A stretch of 64,000 nucleotides of DNA, from positions 27,247-91,246 of IMG/VR virus record IMGVR_UViG_3300027749_000070, one strand, 5' to 3'. Position numbers and translations under genes: made by a program. Position 1 is the stretch's first letter. Each line of letters starts with the position of its first letter. Shown here in pieces: positions 26,387 through 34,970 of this stretch. Source of the DNA: a virus. Under the pieces are notes generated by a model that had not been told where the DNA came from, made no database searches, and was given only the letters and a program-made list of their open reading frames with translations.

Positions 26387-26686
26387 TTAATTTTTGTCTT
26401 TAATTTTGTCTAAAATAATTTTACGATAATTAGTTGAGCTTCTCATCCCAACCCATTTACCCAGTACCGCACCTAAAATATAAACTACACCAACGAGCCA
26501 ATTACCACCTAGTAGCATAGATAGAGAGTAATATGTAGAAGCTAATACTATTAAATTCATTAAAATAGTATTTAACATTAGCTTTAATACTTTATTCTCA
26601 TAAGTTAATCTAATTTCTTGAATCCTTAAAAGATTATAAAGAAATTGCAAAAAGAAAACGATAATATATTTATAAATAAGTTCCAT
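26387..26686 (-). CDS. Small membrane protein
   Basis: 99 aa with three hydrophobic segments (about residues 4-20 KYIIVFFLQFLYNLL, 35-57 MLNTILMNLIVLASTYYSLSML and 62-80 WLVGVVYILGAVLGKWVGM) and a basic C-terminus (NYRKIILDKIKDKN). Glycines in the third helix are spaced as in helix-packing motifs. Function unknown. Last gene of the minus-strand operon that begins with the amidoligase; its start codon overlaps the stop of the upstream gene by 1 nt. Confidence 0.7.
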   Translation of the reverse strand: MELIYKYIIVFFLQFLYNLLRIQEIRLTYENKVLKLMLNTILMNLIVLASTYYSLSMLLGGNWLVGVVYILGAVLGKWVGMRSSTNYRKIILDKIKDKN

Positions 26687-27474
26687 TACATTCTTGGGAG
26701 TGGGTAATATATTTTAAGAATATCTTTCAATTCATCTCTATTACTTGAATTAGCATATACATTATACAAATTAACTTTATTAGTAAATGATTTAACAACT
26801 CTTTTCATCCTTTCAGGATCAATTTTCATAAATAACTTCGGCACATATGAATAACCAAGAGCCGATCTCAATTCTTGATTCGTCATGTCATCAAATACTT
26901 TCTTACCTATAAGTTTAACCATTTCAACTGGATTTTGTGAATATTGTATTAATCCTTTTTTTTCACTATCAGTAATAATATTTAAAAACTCAGTTCCTTT
27001 TTGACCTAAAAGAGTTATTACTTCTTGTGGATTTCTACTTCTTCCTAATACTGATTCTATAATTTGCCTATTAGCAATTTTAATAAACTTTGGATTTTGA
27101 AAAAACATTTTAATTATTGTATCAGTATATTCATCATCACGATCTATTATATGACTCATCCCATAACTTAAACCACCACCATACTGTGATTTCCAATCAA
27201 ATATACCAGCAGCACCCGCACTCTCATCATCGTATATTTCTACAAAATATACCTTATCAATTAATTTATTTACATACCATATTTGATTAGTATGTGAAAG
27301 TTCTTTAAAACTATCTATATCAAGATTCAAATTAGAATCGTCAGCTTGAAGATATCTTAATTTGTCCTCTTCAGATAACTGATTATAATCTCGGTCTAAA
27401 ATAGGATCATAATCTAATTCATGTGCTTCTTGAGCGTCTTCAAATATATCCTTATATCTTTTTAAATGTTTCAT
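26686..27474 (-). CDS. Unknown protein with capsid-targeting-like N-terminus
   Basis: 262 aa, function unknown. Begins MKHLKRYKDIFEDAQE: aromatic at residue 7 and IFE at residues 10-12, a textbook match to the T4 internal-protein pattern plus (I/L)xE cleavage site. The remainder is mostly helical, with a Gly-rich segment near 95-110 (ESAGAAGIFDWKSQYGGGLSYG). No catalytic motif recognised. Overlaps the ART-like gene start by 4 nt and the membrane-protein gene by 1 nt. Confidence 0.75.
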   Translation of the reverse strand: MKHLKRYKDIFEDAQEAHELDYDPILDRDYNQLSEEDKLRYLQADDSNLNLDIDSFKELSHTNQIWYVNKLIDKVYFVEIYDDESAGAAGIFDWKSQYGGGLSYGMSHIIDRDDEYTDTIIKMFFQNPKFIKIANRQIIESVLGRSRNPQEVITLLGQKGTEFLNIITDSEKKGLIQYSQNPVEMVKLIGKKVFDDMTNQELRSALGYSYVPKLFMKIDPERMKRVVKSFTNKVNLYNVYANSSNRDELKDILKIYYPLPRM

Positions 27475-27986
27475 ATAATGTTAAATCCAGGGTTTAAATA
27501 CCAATCACTAGCAAACTTAATCATTTCTGGTGTGGTTAAATCTATTTTATTCACCAATGTAACATCATTTTGATTAAATACATAAAGAGAATAAATACTT
27601 GGTCTTTCTCTTAATTTCAAAGCTTTAAATCCTAATGCTATAAATAAATCTTCAATATCTTCATATTCAGGACAATCCATATTACCAAGTGATGACCAAT
27701 CTAATTCATCCTCGGAGTTTCTAATAACACTTTCAAAAGATTCTTTAGTTAAATTATTTCTTAATAAATTTCTGTGAGCAGGATTTGATATGGTAAAAAT
27801 TTCGGTTTCTGGGAAATTTAAAGTAAATGCCCATAATTCTTTATGATCCGAAAATGATATACCAAATCCCATATTATCTGTTAAATAGATATAATTACCA
27901 CTATAAGGACGTCTTTCCGAGTCTCTACCATGATAATAAATCTTTTTATTACTTTCAAATAATCTATAAGGGGTTAAATGCTTCAT
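27471..27986 (-). CDS. ADP-ribosyltransferase-like protein, candidate injected
   Basis: 171 aa. After the targeting-like start MKHLTPYRLFESN (LFE at residues 9-11), IYYHGRD near 16-22 and GNYIYLTDNMGFGISFSD near 30-47 resemble ART motif 1 (H/R) and the Y-[ST] strand of the H-Y-E/R-S-E folds. IALGFKALKL...YSLYVFNQNDVTLV near 120-148 matches the usual C-terminal strand, where the catalytic Glu would be expected just before YVF; here that position is Ser/Leu, so activity is uncertain. T4 injects the ART Alt with its DNA, and the gene lies next to a Nudix gene, which fits an ADP-ribose theme. Confidence 0.6.
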   Translation of the reverse strand: MKHLTPYRLFESNKKIYYHGRDSERRPYSGNYIYLTDNMGFGISFSDHKELWAFTLNFPETEIFTISNPAHRNLLRNNLTKESFESVIRNSEDELDWSSLGNMDCPEYEDIEDLFIALGFKALKLRERPSIYSLYVFNQNDVTLVNKIDLTTPEMIKFASDWYLNPGFNII

Positions 27987-27987
27987 A

Positions 27988-28473
27988 TTAAAAATCTTCG
28001 TCTAATGTTAAATTGGTTTGTGGTTTATCTAAATTTTCAAATAAATCTTTTGATTCTTTTAAAAATCTTTCTAAACCAAAATGTTTTGTTCTTAATCTTA
28101 ATAATTCATCATATGTCATCCAACGAGCTTCATCATTTTCCCAATTTAAAATTGGTCTAAACTCATCATTAACTATTCCTATAAAATTATGATACTCAAA
28201 ACTTCTTTCTCTAAATATAAATCCTTTAATTAAATTAACTTCTCCATTATATCCAGTTTCTTCTTCAAATTCTCTTTTAGCAGCTATTTCAATAGATTCA
28301 TCAACACCTTCGTCGATATCTAACTTACCACCAAACCCACCCCACGTTAAACCTTCCATAACATACTTTGATCTTAGACCTATAAGAAATCTTTTTGATG
28401 TTTCACAAAAAGGAACTATACCAGCTCCAATTGTTCCCCAGCGTATATTTTCAAATGTTAATAGATATTTCAT
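27988..28473 (-). CDS. Nudix hydrolase
   Basis: 161 aa. Nudix box near residues 47-73: GGKLDIDEGVDESIEIAAKR continuing EFEEETGY, with the E-x7-RE-x2-EE spacing kept and about four extra residues between the leading Gly and first Glu. Hydrolyses nucleoside diphosphates linked to another moiety; typical substrates are NADH, ADP-ribose, capped RNA ends or Ap4A. The N-terminus MKYLLTFEN has the aromatic at residue 7 found in the candidate head-targeted set. Coding regions upstream and downstream touch it within 0-2 nt, so it is co-transcribed with the amidoligase and ART-like genes. Confidence 0.88.
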   Translation of the reverse strand: MKYLLTFENIRWGTIGAGIVPFCETSKRFLIGLRSKYVMEGLTWGGFGGKLDIDEGVDESIEIAAKREFEEETGYNGEVNLIKGFIFRERSFEYHNFIGIVNDEFRPILNWENDEARWMTYDELLRLRTKHFGLERFLKESKDLFENLDKPQTNLTLDEDF

Positions 28474-29831
28474 TATTTAAATCCTTTTTTATCTGATTTT
28501 TTATCATCTTCACCAAATTTAGTATCAAAGAAATTATCACCATCAGTCACTATTTTAGTAGTAGAACTTATATTAGCAAATTGACCCAATTTACCACTTC
28601 TAAATACACCACCTTGCATATTACCATTAAAATATCCATTCATAAAGAAAGAATCTTTTACTTCGGAATTATCTACAACAGAGTTTAATATCTTTGAATT
28701 AATTATATCACCACCATTTACTTGACATTTTATTAATTGAGAATCATTTACTTTACTATTAACTATTCTACAATTATCAAATATACCTTCTACTACACAA
28801 TTTATAAAGTCAAAGTTATTAACATTCATTACACCTTTAACATTAGCATCAACTACTTCTATTCTTTGCTCACCAGTTAACCAGTTTAATATACAATCTT
28901 TTAAACTATCAATACTTTCAATTAAAGTATATAACTTACTATACACTCTATTATAGTAAGCATTAACAACGTTATAATCGGAAACTTGATCAACTTGTAA
29001 TGTTATACTTGGGAAAGCTATAAGGAAATTATCATAATTTGAAAATGATTTGAAATTAGAAATGTTCTTATCTAAATGCTTCTCCAATTCTTTTACCTCT
29101 GTTGGTGAAAATCCCTTATTAATAGAATCACTTACATTTAAAATAAATTTATCTAAGAAGTAAATTAAATCACCTATATTCTTTTCATAATCTTTACCAC
29201 CAATATATCTAAATTCTAATCTTTGTTCACCTAACTCTTTATTCATATGCAAAAGATTTATACCATAATACTTATCCTCTGGAACTCTTATATTATTTTT
29301 CACAACATCAATTGGAATATTATTAAAATCATATTCTTTAAATGGTATAATTCTTTTTATAGATTTAGCATAAACGTTATTTTTTCTCGTTGGAAATGAA
29401 CGATATATTTCGTCCTCATCTGTATTTAAAATCATTTTCAATACATTTAAATCTTTTAAATTTTTATCAACAAATGATATATTAAAGTGTATAGACGCTT
29501 TTTCATTAGTATAACCATAATCTTGAATGAATTTTAAGATTTTAACTAGATAAAATTTAGCTTCAAAATAAGGAAGAGGACCAGTAATAACTTCGACCAT
29601 GTTTGAACCACCAGATAAATCGGGTGTTAATAAAAATTTGGTTGCGTCTGGTTTCATATTTGGATGATAGTGTCTAAATCCATATATTTGAACTGGGCTC
29701 AGAATCTTATTCAATAATTCTAAGGTTTTATAAAAAGATAGTTCTTTTATATAAAACTCAAATTCAAACCCGATTACAGCTTGTTTTAATATGTCCGAAT
29801 TATTAATAAATTCCTCTGTATATTTACGCAT
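28473..29831 (-). CDS. Amidoligase-like enzyme fused to a beta-helix
   Basis: 452 aa. Residues 15-230 look like an amidoligase of the glutamine-synthetase fold: IGFEFEFYIK near 20-29 (metal-binding Glu pair), NMVEVITGPLPYFEAKFYL near 77-95, ASIHFNISF near 112-120 and EQRLEFRYIGG near 203-213. Such enzymes join amines to carboxylates using ATP. The last 130 residues form short repeated strands (NFDFINCVVEGIFDNCRIVNS, KVNDSQLIKCQVNGGDIINS and so on) like a right-handed beta-helix. First gene of the five-gene minus-strand operon. The substrate is unknown. Confidence 0.75.
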   Translation of the reverse strand: MRKYTEEFINNSDILKQAVIGFEFEFYIKELSFYKTLELLNKILSPVQIYGFRHYHPNMKPDATKFLLTPDLSGGSNMVEVITGPLPYFEAKFYLVKILKFIQDYGYTNEKASIHFNISFVDKNLKDLNVLKMILNTDEDEIYRSFPTRKNNVYAKSIKRIIPFKEYDFNNIPIDVVKNNIRVPEDKYYGINLLHMNKELGEQRLEFRYIGGKDYEKNIGDLIYFLDKFILNVSDSINKGFSPTEVKELEKHLDKNISNFKSFSNYDNFLIAFPSITLQVDQVSDYNVVNAYYNRVYSKLYTLIESIDSLKDCILNWLTGEQRIEVVDANVKGVMNVNNFDFINCVVEGIFDNCRIVNSKVNDSQLIKCQVNGGDIINSKILNSVVDNSEVKDSFFMNGYFNGNMQGGVFRSGKLGQFANISSTTKIVTDGDNFFDTKFGEDDKKSDKKGFK

Positions 29832-29834
29832 TTA

Positions 29835-29843
29835 TTATATATT
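29835..29843 (-). promoter_or_regulatory. Late-promoter-like motif, 3 nt before ATG
   Basis: AATATATAA, TAA, ATG on the minus strand in front of the amidoligase gene. Confidence 0.5.
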
Positions 29844-29908
29844 AATTATTACTATTTCAAAATTTTAACTTTTTTTTAACAAAATTTTTATTTTTAGTTT
29901 TTTATTGT

Positions 29909-29916
29909 TATCTTTG
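29909..29916 (+). promoter_or_regulatory. Probable TAnnTTTG promoter element
   Basis: TATCTTTG 11 nt before the ATG at 29928, without a clear TTTG at -33. If used, the leader is only about 5 nt for the first ATG and about 14 nt for the in-frame ATG at 29937. Confidence 0.5.
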
Positions 29917-29927
29917 ATACAAGAACA

Positions 29928-31052
29928 ATGAAAAATATGACAAAAATATTAAAAGTTAATAATAATACATTCGAGCAAGGAGACGAAGTAACACTTATCA
30001 TGGATAGTTATAGCCCAACTATATTACATGGTAATTTACATATTAGCGATAATGGCTATTATGTATGTCACAATAACGAAGACTATGATTACGATAATTC
30101 ACCAGAAAAATATGGCAATAAATACGCTTACTATATTTATTATAGCGATGACGAAAGCTTACTCTACCACAAAATAGATATAGAATTACTATACACCGAC
30201 GTTGATAGAGCCTTCAAAAAAGGTGTTAGAACTTTTTTACAATCACAATTACCCTACATATTTCCACTTTTTAATATAAAATTAGGTGTTATCGACAACT
30301 ATGCTACTATAAAAGAGTCAGAAAAACAAGGATTCGTAGATTTAAGCTCTGGTAAACCAAGAAATAAAAAACTATCTACTAAATTAGGTAGACTAACTGG
30401 TAAATTAGCGGTTGCATTTGGTGATAAAGTTAAAGAAAATCAAAAAAATAGTGAATTTAAACTAAAAGATGAAATTATAGAAAAAATCCACAATCAATGG
30501 ATGTCATCACACGAATCAGTATTGAAGTATGAATTCCTAGGTGGTGAAGATATATTAATTGGATATACTAAATCCAATTATGTAAATACTAAAGATAATA
30601 GAAAAAGTGTCTTACACAACTCTTGCATGGGTGATAAACAAGATTTACTTAAAATATATACGCAAAATCCGGATAAAATATCTTTAATGGTATTTTATAA
30701 TGAAGAAAAGAAAATAAATGGACGCTGTTTGATTTGGAAAGCAGATGATGGCAATACCTATTTTGATAGAATATATTATATAAATGATTGGTTTGAATAT
30801 TCAATGGAGAAAACTTGTGTTAATCTAGGATTCATTAAAATAAATGCTTCTAGAGTAGAGGCAAAGGTTAGTCTTCAAAATATAGATTTTAGAAATTATC
30901 CTTATTTAGATACATTCCATTTTATTTCTTTTAAAAAGAAAGCATTATATCATAATCCACTTAATACATGGAAACTCAAATATGAACTAAGGACTACAAC
31001 AGGACAGATATTTGAGAAAACAATAGATATACCCGAAATAGAATTAGAATAA
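29928..31052 (+). CDS. Unknown phage protein
   Basis: 374 aa, function not recognised. The N-terminal 85 residues are beta-rich (FEQGDEVTLIMDSYSPTILHG, GYYVCHNNEDYDYDNS). A basic segment follows near 135-170. The C-terminal half contains SVLHNSCMGDKQDLLKIYTQ, DKISLMVFYNEEKK and NGRCLIWKADDGNTYFDRIYY, a beta-rich block with conserved-looking Cys, His and Trp. A similar order of strands is seen in the middle of the 45223 product. An ATG at 29937 is an alternative start. First gene of a long plus-strand operon running to purA. Confidence 0.72.
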   Translation: MKNMTKILKVNNNTFEQGDEVTLIMDSYSPTILHGNLHISDNGYYVCHNNEDYDYDNSPEKYGNKYAYYIYYSDDESLLYHKIDIELLYTDVDRAFKKGVRTFLQSQLPYIFPLFNIKLGVIDNYATIKESEKQGFVDLSSGKPRNKKLSTKLGRLTGKLAVAFGDKVKENQKNSEFKLKDEIIEKIHNQWMSSHESVLKYEFLGGEDILIGYTKSNYVNTKDNRKSVLHNSCMGDKQDLLKIYTQNPDKISLMVFYNEEKKINGRCLIWKADDGNTYFDRIYYINDWFEYSMEKTCVNLGFIKINASRVEAKVSLQNIDFRNYPYLDTFHFISFKKKALYHNPLNTWKLKYELRTTTGQIFEKTIDIPEIELE

Positions 31053-31270
31053 TGAATTATAGGAATGCTTATATTAAATATGTAGAATCAGTTATAAATC
31101 CAGGAAGTTTTAATTCAATTGAAGATTATAGATTTTATTGTAATATAAAATCCATAATAGAATTCGACTTCTTGGATATTGAATTATCAAAAGAAATATG
31201 TGAGAAAAGATGGGTAGATTTTTTCAAAAATCAAAAATTATTAGTATCTTGCACTCAAAATAGAAATTAA
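31052..31270 (+). CDS. Small unknown protein
   Basis: 72 aa, helical and aromatic-rich (YRNAYIKYVESVINPG, DFLDIELSKEICEKRWVDFFKN). No motif recognised. Start codon overlaps the upstream stop in a TAATG junction, and its own stop abuts the next start, so translation is coupled on both sides. Confidence 0.6.
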   Translation: MNYRNAYIKYVESVINPGSFNSIEDYRFYCNIKSIIEFDFLDIELSKEICEKRWVDFFKNQKLLVSCTQNRN

Positions 31271-31467
31271 TGAAAAAATACGCAATTACTACGCAATCCG
31301 AAAGCGGTGACGACTATATTTACTTTGTAATAACAGACAAAAAAATGGATGCCAATTTAGCAAATACATTTCTTAAAGCACATGCTTACGACAAAGATGA
31401 AGATATGGTTTATGAAGCAGTAGTCACAATAAAAGAAATATGTGATGATAATTTCATAGAAATTTAA
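31270..31467 (+). CDS. Small unknown protein
   Basis: 65 aa. Reads as a small alpha/beta domain (KKYAITTQSESGDDYIYFVITDKKMDANLANTFLKAH), acidic overall. Function unknown. TAATG overlap with the upstream gene; 9 nt before the J-domain gene. Confidence 0.6.
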   Translation: MKKYAITTQSESGDDYIYFVITDKKMDANLANTFLKAHAYDKDEDMVYEAVVTIKEICDDNFIEI

Positions 31468-31476
31468 AAATAAAAT

Positions 31477-32382
31477 ATGACAACAGTTGAACTTGGTGCT
31501 AAAGACACCATTGAGAAAATAAAGAACGGTAAATCTTATATAGAAACCTTCAACGATTTAAACAATTGGTTAGCCGAATATAAAAAAATGGCTAAACTTA
31601 TACACCCAGATATTTGTAATTTATCCGGTGCCAAAGAAGCTTTATCCAAACTTAATTCATATAAAGACGAATTAGAAAAAGGTAAAACACACAAAGACGA
31701 TGCCGGTATGGTTAATTATAAAATTAATCAAGTTAATATAACTGGTAATAAATTAGTTTTAGAAAACTCTTTAAAACATTATAATAAATTAATGTCTCTT
31801 AAAGATAAAATGGACTTAGACTTCCAACGTTATATACCAGAAAGCGCAAAACTACAAATATCTGATGCAGATACTAATCTTAATCTACATATGAAATTAA
31901 GAGCTTTACCACTATCAGCATTAGATGTTTTACCACAAGGACATGTTAATTGGATTCTTTCTAGAATGCTCGAATTTATCGCTTACATAAATAAAAAAGG
32001 ATATGTTCATGCAGGCATTAACCCAGATTCAGTTTATGTTGAACCAGTTAATCATGGTATAAATGTAATGTCTTTTTATCATATGACAGAACTAAATAAG
32101 AAACTATCAACTGCTTCTGGTAAATGGCTTTATATGTATCCAGATCATGTTAAAATAGATAAACTTGCTAAAGCTGATATTGATATAGAATTGTGTAAAA
32201 GAACAGCAATATACCTATTAGGTGATAAATCAGGTATTGGAAATATATTAAGAAAAACACACTCTATACCATTTTTAGATTTTTGTCAAAAAAGACATAC
32301 TGACCCAGTAGAAGCTTTCTTTGAATATAGAGAACTGTTAAGCAAAAACTTTGAAAAGAAATTTATACCACTAATAATATAA
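31477..32382 (+). CDS. J-domain protein fused to a pseudokinase-like domain
   Basis: 301 aa. Residues 25-75 look like a J domain with the HPD motif intact (KLIHPDICNLSGAKEALSKLN, His near residue 42), which in DnaJ proteins stimulates DnaK. From about residue 130 the pattern is kinase-like, and the catalytic-loop equivalent reads YVHAGINPDSVYV near 174-186 in place of HRDxKPxN: both the catalytic Asp and the Asn are missing, so it is probably a pseudokinase. Four genes downstream comes a VWA protein; kinase-plus-VWA pairs are known in TerY-type systems. The fusion with a J domain is unusual. Confidence 0.7.
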   Translation: MTTVELGAKDTIEKIKNGKSYIETFNDLNNWLAEYKKMAKLIHPDICNLSGAKEALSKLNSYKDELEKGKTHKDDAGMVNYKINQVNITGNKLVLENSLKHYNKLMSLKDKMDLDFQRYIPESAKLQISDADTNLNLHMKLRALPLSALDVLPQGHVNWILSRMLEFIAYINKKGYVHAGINPDSVYVEPVNHGINVMSFYHMTELNKKLSTASGKWLYMYPDHVKIDKLAKADIDIELCKRTAIYLLGDKSGIGNILRKTHSIPFLDFCQKRHTDPVEAFFEYRELLSKNFEKKFIPLII

Positions 32383-32384
32383 TT

Positions 32385-32861
32385 ATGACAGACAAAAATT
32401 TATCTTTCGCAGATTTATGGGATGCCGCTGATGAGTATATCCCTGATGTAGAAAAAACAAAAGAAGAAATTATAGAAGATTACCTTAAAGTAGGTAAAAG
32501 AAATCAATGGATATATCTTACTACCGAAGATGTTAAAAATGCTAAATCATTTGATAATAAATTGTATTCTGAATACTATGAATATGATTGTGAAGAATTT
32601 ATCGAAGATAAATTGGAAGATACACCAATAGGTGATAAAATCATATTCAAAAATGAATATATGAATTTCAATAATGTTGTTGTGCATGAATATGCACAAG
32701 ATGATGAAATCTATCTTTTAGTAGATGGCGAAGATAAGTTTATATTTCATGGATATGATACAAGGGTTATTAACCATTATGAAAATTTAATTATCTTCGG
32801 CGGTAAAGAAGAAGTTATTATCTATGATATAGATAAAAAACTACTAAAAAGATTAGACTAA
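32385..32861 (+). CDS. Unknown acidic protein
   Basis: 158 aa, not recognised. Helical N-terminus (FADLWDAADEYIPDVEKTKEEIIEDYL), then a beta-rich C-terminal half in which short strands alternate (KIIFKNEYMNFNNVVVHEYAQDDE, IYLLVDGEDKFIFHGYD, NLIIFGGKEEVIIYDIDKK), suggestive of a small beta sandwich. Lies 2 nt after the J-domain gene and shares a TAATG junction with the next gene; probably acts in the same complex or step. Confidence 0.62.
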   Translation: MTDKNLSFADLWDAADEYIPDVEKTKEEIIEDYLKVGKRNQWIYLTTEDVKNAKSFDNKLYSEYYEYDCEEFIEDKLEDTPIGDKIIFKNEYMNFNNVVVHEYAQDDEIYLLVDGEDKFIFHGYDTRVINHYENLIIFGGKEEVIIYDIDKKLLKRLD

Positions 32862-33127
32862 TGGTTATAAGTAAATTAAAAAAGCCTGATTTTTTACTAG
32901 ACGAAAAACAAATAGAACAATATTTTTGTTGTTGTGTCCCAGGTAGAAGAGGTGAAGAACATTTAGACTTCTGCACTACACATGAAGAAAATAATGTAAT
33001 AGATGGATATGCTTGGAATCTTTATTTAATTGATATAGATTATGAAGAGTATAAAAGAAGCTCAAATACCGAAAAATTAAGAAAAGAGTTAAAAACTCAA
33101 ATAATAGAATTACTAAAAACTAAATAA
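32861..33127 (+). CDS. Small cysteine-rich unknown protein
   Basis: 88 aa. A cluster QYFCCCVPGRRGEEHLDFCTTHEEN near residues 20-44 holds four Cys and two His, which could bind a metal. Otherwise a small alpha/beta domain with a charged C-terminal helix. Function unknown; sits directly before the VWA gene. Confidence 0.6.
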   Translation: MVISKLKKPDFLLDEKQIEQYFCCCVPGRRGEEHLDFCTTHEENNVIDGYAWNLYLIDIDYEEYKRSSNTEKLRKELKTQIIELLKTK

Positions 33128-33132
33128 AAATT

Positions 33133-34071
33133 ATGGGAAGTTCATCCTACAGCCACGATGCTTATTCGTATTTTTCTAGCACAGCTAGAACAAAGTCAGT
33201 TGACGATGTGTTTACACAAAATAAAACCAGAACAATCGCCACAACAATGGATCCAAAAGGCATCACGTTTCGTGAAGCAAGAGATTCAGCCACACACCCA
33301 GAATCATTAGCAATTATGATTTGGTTAGATGTAACAGGTTCAATGGGCAAAATACCTGAAATAATCGTGAAAGAAAAATTAGATAAAATTATGTCTACCT
33401 TAATCAATCACGGTGTTAATGACGCTGCTGTATTCTTTGGTGCAATTGGTGATCACAACACAGGTCTACGTTCCGACAAATACCCACTACAAGTTGGACA
33501 ATTTGAAAGCGGAACAGATGAATTAGTTACTTGTCTTTCTTCAGTTTATATCGAAGGCGGTGGTGGCGGAAATAGCTGTGAGTCTTATTGCCTTGGGCAC
33601 TATTTTGCCGGTAAACATACTTCTATCGACTGCTATGAAAAAAGAGGTAAAAAAGGTTTCTTATTCACCATTGGTGATGAAATGAATCATAAAGTATTTA
33701 CAGCGGAAGAACAAATTAGAATATTTGGCTATGAAGCTGGACAAACTATGACTGATAAAGAAATGCTTGCTATGGCTCAACGTATGTATAATGTATTCCA
33801 TATACATTGTAATGAAACCTCTTATAAAGATAGTCCAGAAGTTTTAAACTATTGGAAAGATTTATTGGGGGAAAGATTAATCATAATGGATGACTATAAT
33901 ACCGTTGCCGAAATAATTGCATCTACAATTGCAGTTATGAATGGAGTAAGTATTGATACAGTAACATCTTCTTTTGATTCCTCAGTTGCTAGTTCTGTTA
34001 GAACAGCGTTGGCAAAAGTTGATATGAGTGTAACAACTTATTCATCTGAAACAGGTGTTGTAGCACTTTAA
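33133..34071 (+). CDS. VWA-domain protein
   Basis: 312 aa. A von Willebrand factor A fold with an intact MIDAS metal site: WLDVTGSMG near residues 64-72 (DxTxS), and downstream GGGGGNSCESY and TIGDEMNH as the likely second and third metal loops. VWA proteins are scaffolds for multi-protein assemblies and often pair with kinases, AAA ATPases or chaperones. No signal peptide or membrane anchor. Its distance from the J-domain/pseudokinase gene (two small genes between) and the shared operon suggest one functional group. Confidence 0.82.
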   Translation: MGSSSYSHDAYSYFSSTARTKSVDDVFTQNKTRTIATTMDPKGITFREARDSATHPESLAIMIWLDVTGSMGKIPEIIVKEKLDKIMSTLINHGVNDAAVFFGAIGDHNTGLRSDKYPLQVGQFESGTDELVTCLSSVYIEGGGGGNSCESYCLGHYFAGKHTSIDCYEKRGKKGFLFTIGDEMNHKVFTAEEQIRIFGYEAGQTMTDKEMLAMAQRMYNVFHIHCNETSYKDSPEVLNYWKDLLGERLIIMDDYNTVAEIIASTIAVMNGVSIDTVTSSFDSSVASSVRTALAKVDMSVTTYSSETGVVAL

Positions 34072-34083
34072 AAAACAAATCTA

Positions 34084-34105
34084 TTAATACTATAACAGGT
34101 ATTAG
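34084..34105 (+). terminator. Weak hairpin after VWA gene
   Basis: TAATAC / GTATTA stem with an 8-nt loop between two genes; no T-run follows, so it may attenuate or protect 3' ends rather than stop transcription. Confidence 0.35.
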
Positions 34106-34116
34106 TGGAACTAATT

Positions 34117-34299
34117 ATGGGAAGTATATTAACAGCGATATATGATGATTACGATGATTATAAAGCATTCTGTGAGTGCATAGGTGAGGAAATTATGCCT
34201 ATTTATCATATTAAATCATTTTATGAACATAGAGAAGAATTACTTAAATTAAAAGGATTTAAGACAATAGAAGATTATTTTCTAAATAAAAATCAATAA
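34117..34299 (+). CDS. Small unknown protein
   Basis: 60 aa (MGSILTAIYDDYDDYKAFCECIGEE...). I prefer the ATG at 34117 to the GTG at 34105, which overlaps the hairpin. Contains CECIGEE and a C-terminal helix ending DYFLNKNQ. Function unknown. Same operon as the VWA and HAD genes. Confidence 0.55.
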   Translation: MGSILTAIYDDYDDYKAFCECIGEEIMPIYHIKSFYEHREELLKLKGFKTIEDYFLNKNQ

Positions 34300-34301
34300 A
34301 A

Positions 34302-34949
34302 ATGGCAAAGAAAAAAGATATATTAAATATAGCAGTGGATTTTGATGGAACGTGTGTGTCACATGAATATCCAAAAGTAGGCAAAGATATTGGCGCAGTT
34401 CCAGTATTAAAAGAACTTGTAAACTTAGGACACAAACTAATTCTTTTTACCATGAGAGATGGACAAGAATTGCGGGATGCTGTTGAATGGTTTAAACAAA
34501 ATGATATTAAACTCTATGGGGTTCAATACAATCCTACACAACAACATTGGACTAAATCTAATAAATGTTATGCCAATCTTTATATAGACGATGCAGCACT
34601 TGGTTGCCCATTAATCTATGAAGATGGTGTAGAAAGACCTTATGTTGATTGGAAAATAGTTAGAGAAATGGTGATTGAAGGCAAAATAGGAAAAACCTTG
34701 GAAGATTTACAAATTGAAAACTTCGATAAACATGATTGGAATAGTTTACATGATGTTATATTTGATATAACTGATAAAGAATTATCACAGGAACAATTAG
34801 AAAAAGCATTTAGATTATTACCCGAAAATATCAAAGAAGATGCTTACCACTGGGGCTTAAGTGATACACCAGTTAGAGATAACATACATGAGCATTATCA
34901 AGAAATAGCTAAAAGTATAGATAACTTTAATAAATTATTAGATAAATAA
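34302..34949 (+). CDS. HAD-family hydrolase with extra C-terminal domain
   Basis: 215 aa. Motif I VDFDGTC near residues 12-18 (nucleophile Asp14), motif II LFTMRDG near 49-55, and acidic motif IV IDDAALG near 93-99. The size and layout fit a small HAD phosphatase without a large cap. After about residue 130 a helical domain (KTLEDLQIENFDKHDWN..., SQEQLEKAFRLLPENI) is added, which I do not recognise. Probably acts on a nucleotide or sugar phosphate; it sits directly before adenylosuccinate synthetase. Confidence 0.8.
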   Translation: MAKKKDILNIAVDFDGTCVSHEYPKVGKDIGAVPVLKELVNLGHKLILFTMRDGQELRDAVEWFKQNDIKLYGVQYNPTQQHWTKSNKCYANLYIDDAALGCPLIYEDGVERPYVDWKIVREMVIEGKIGKTLEDLQIENFDKHDWNSLHDVIFDITDKELSQEQLEKAFRLLPENIKEDAYHWGLSDTPVRDNIHEHYQEIAKSIDNFNKLLDK

Positions 34950-34970
34950 AACATTAATATCAAAAGAAAT

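Noticed and set aside
27988-28473. Nudix box broken by insertion
   Set aside because: The extra residues fall in the loop before the first Glu; E-x7-RE-x2-EE itself is intact, so the enzyme is probably functional.
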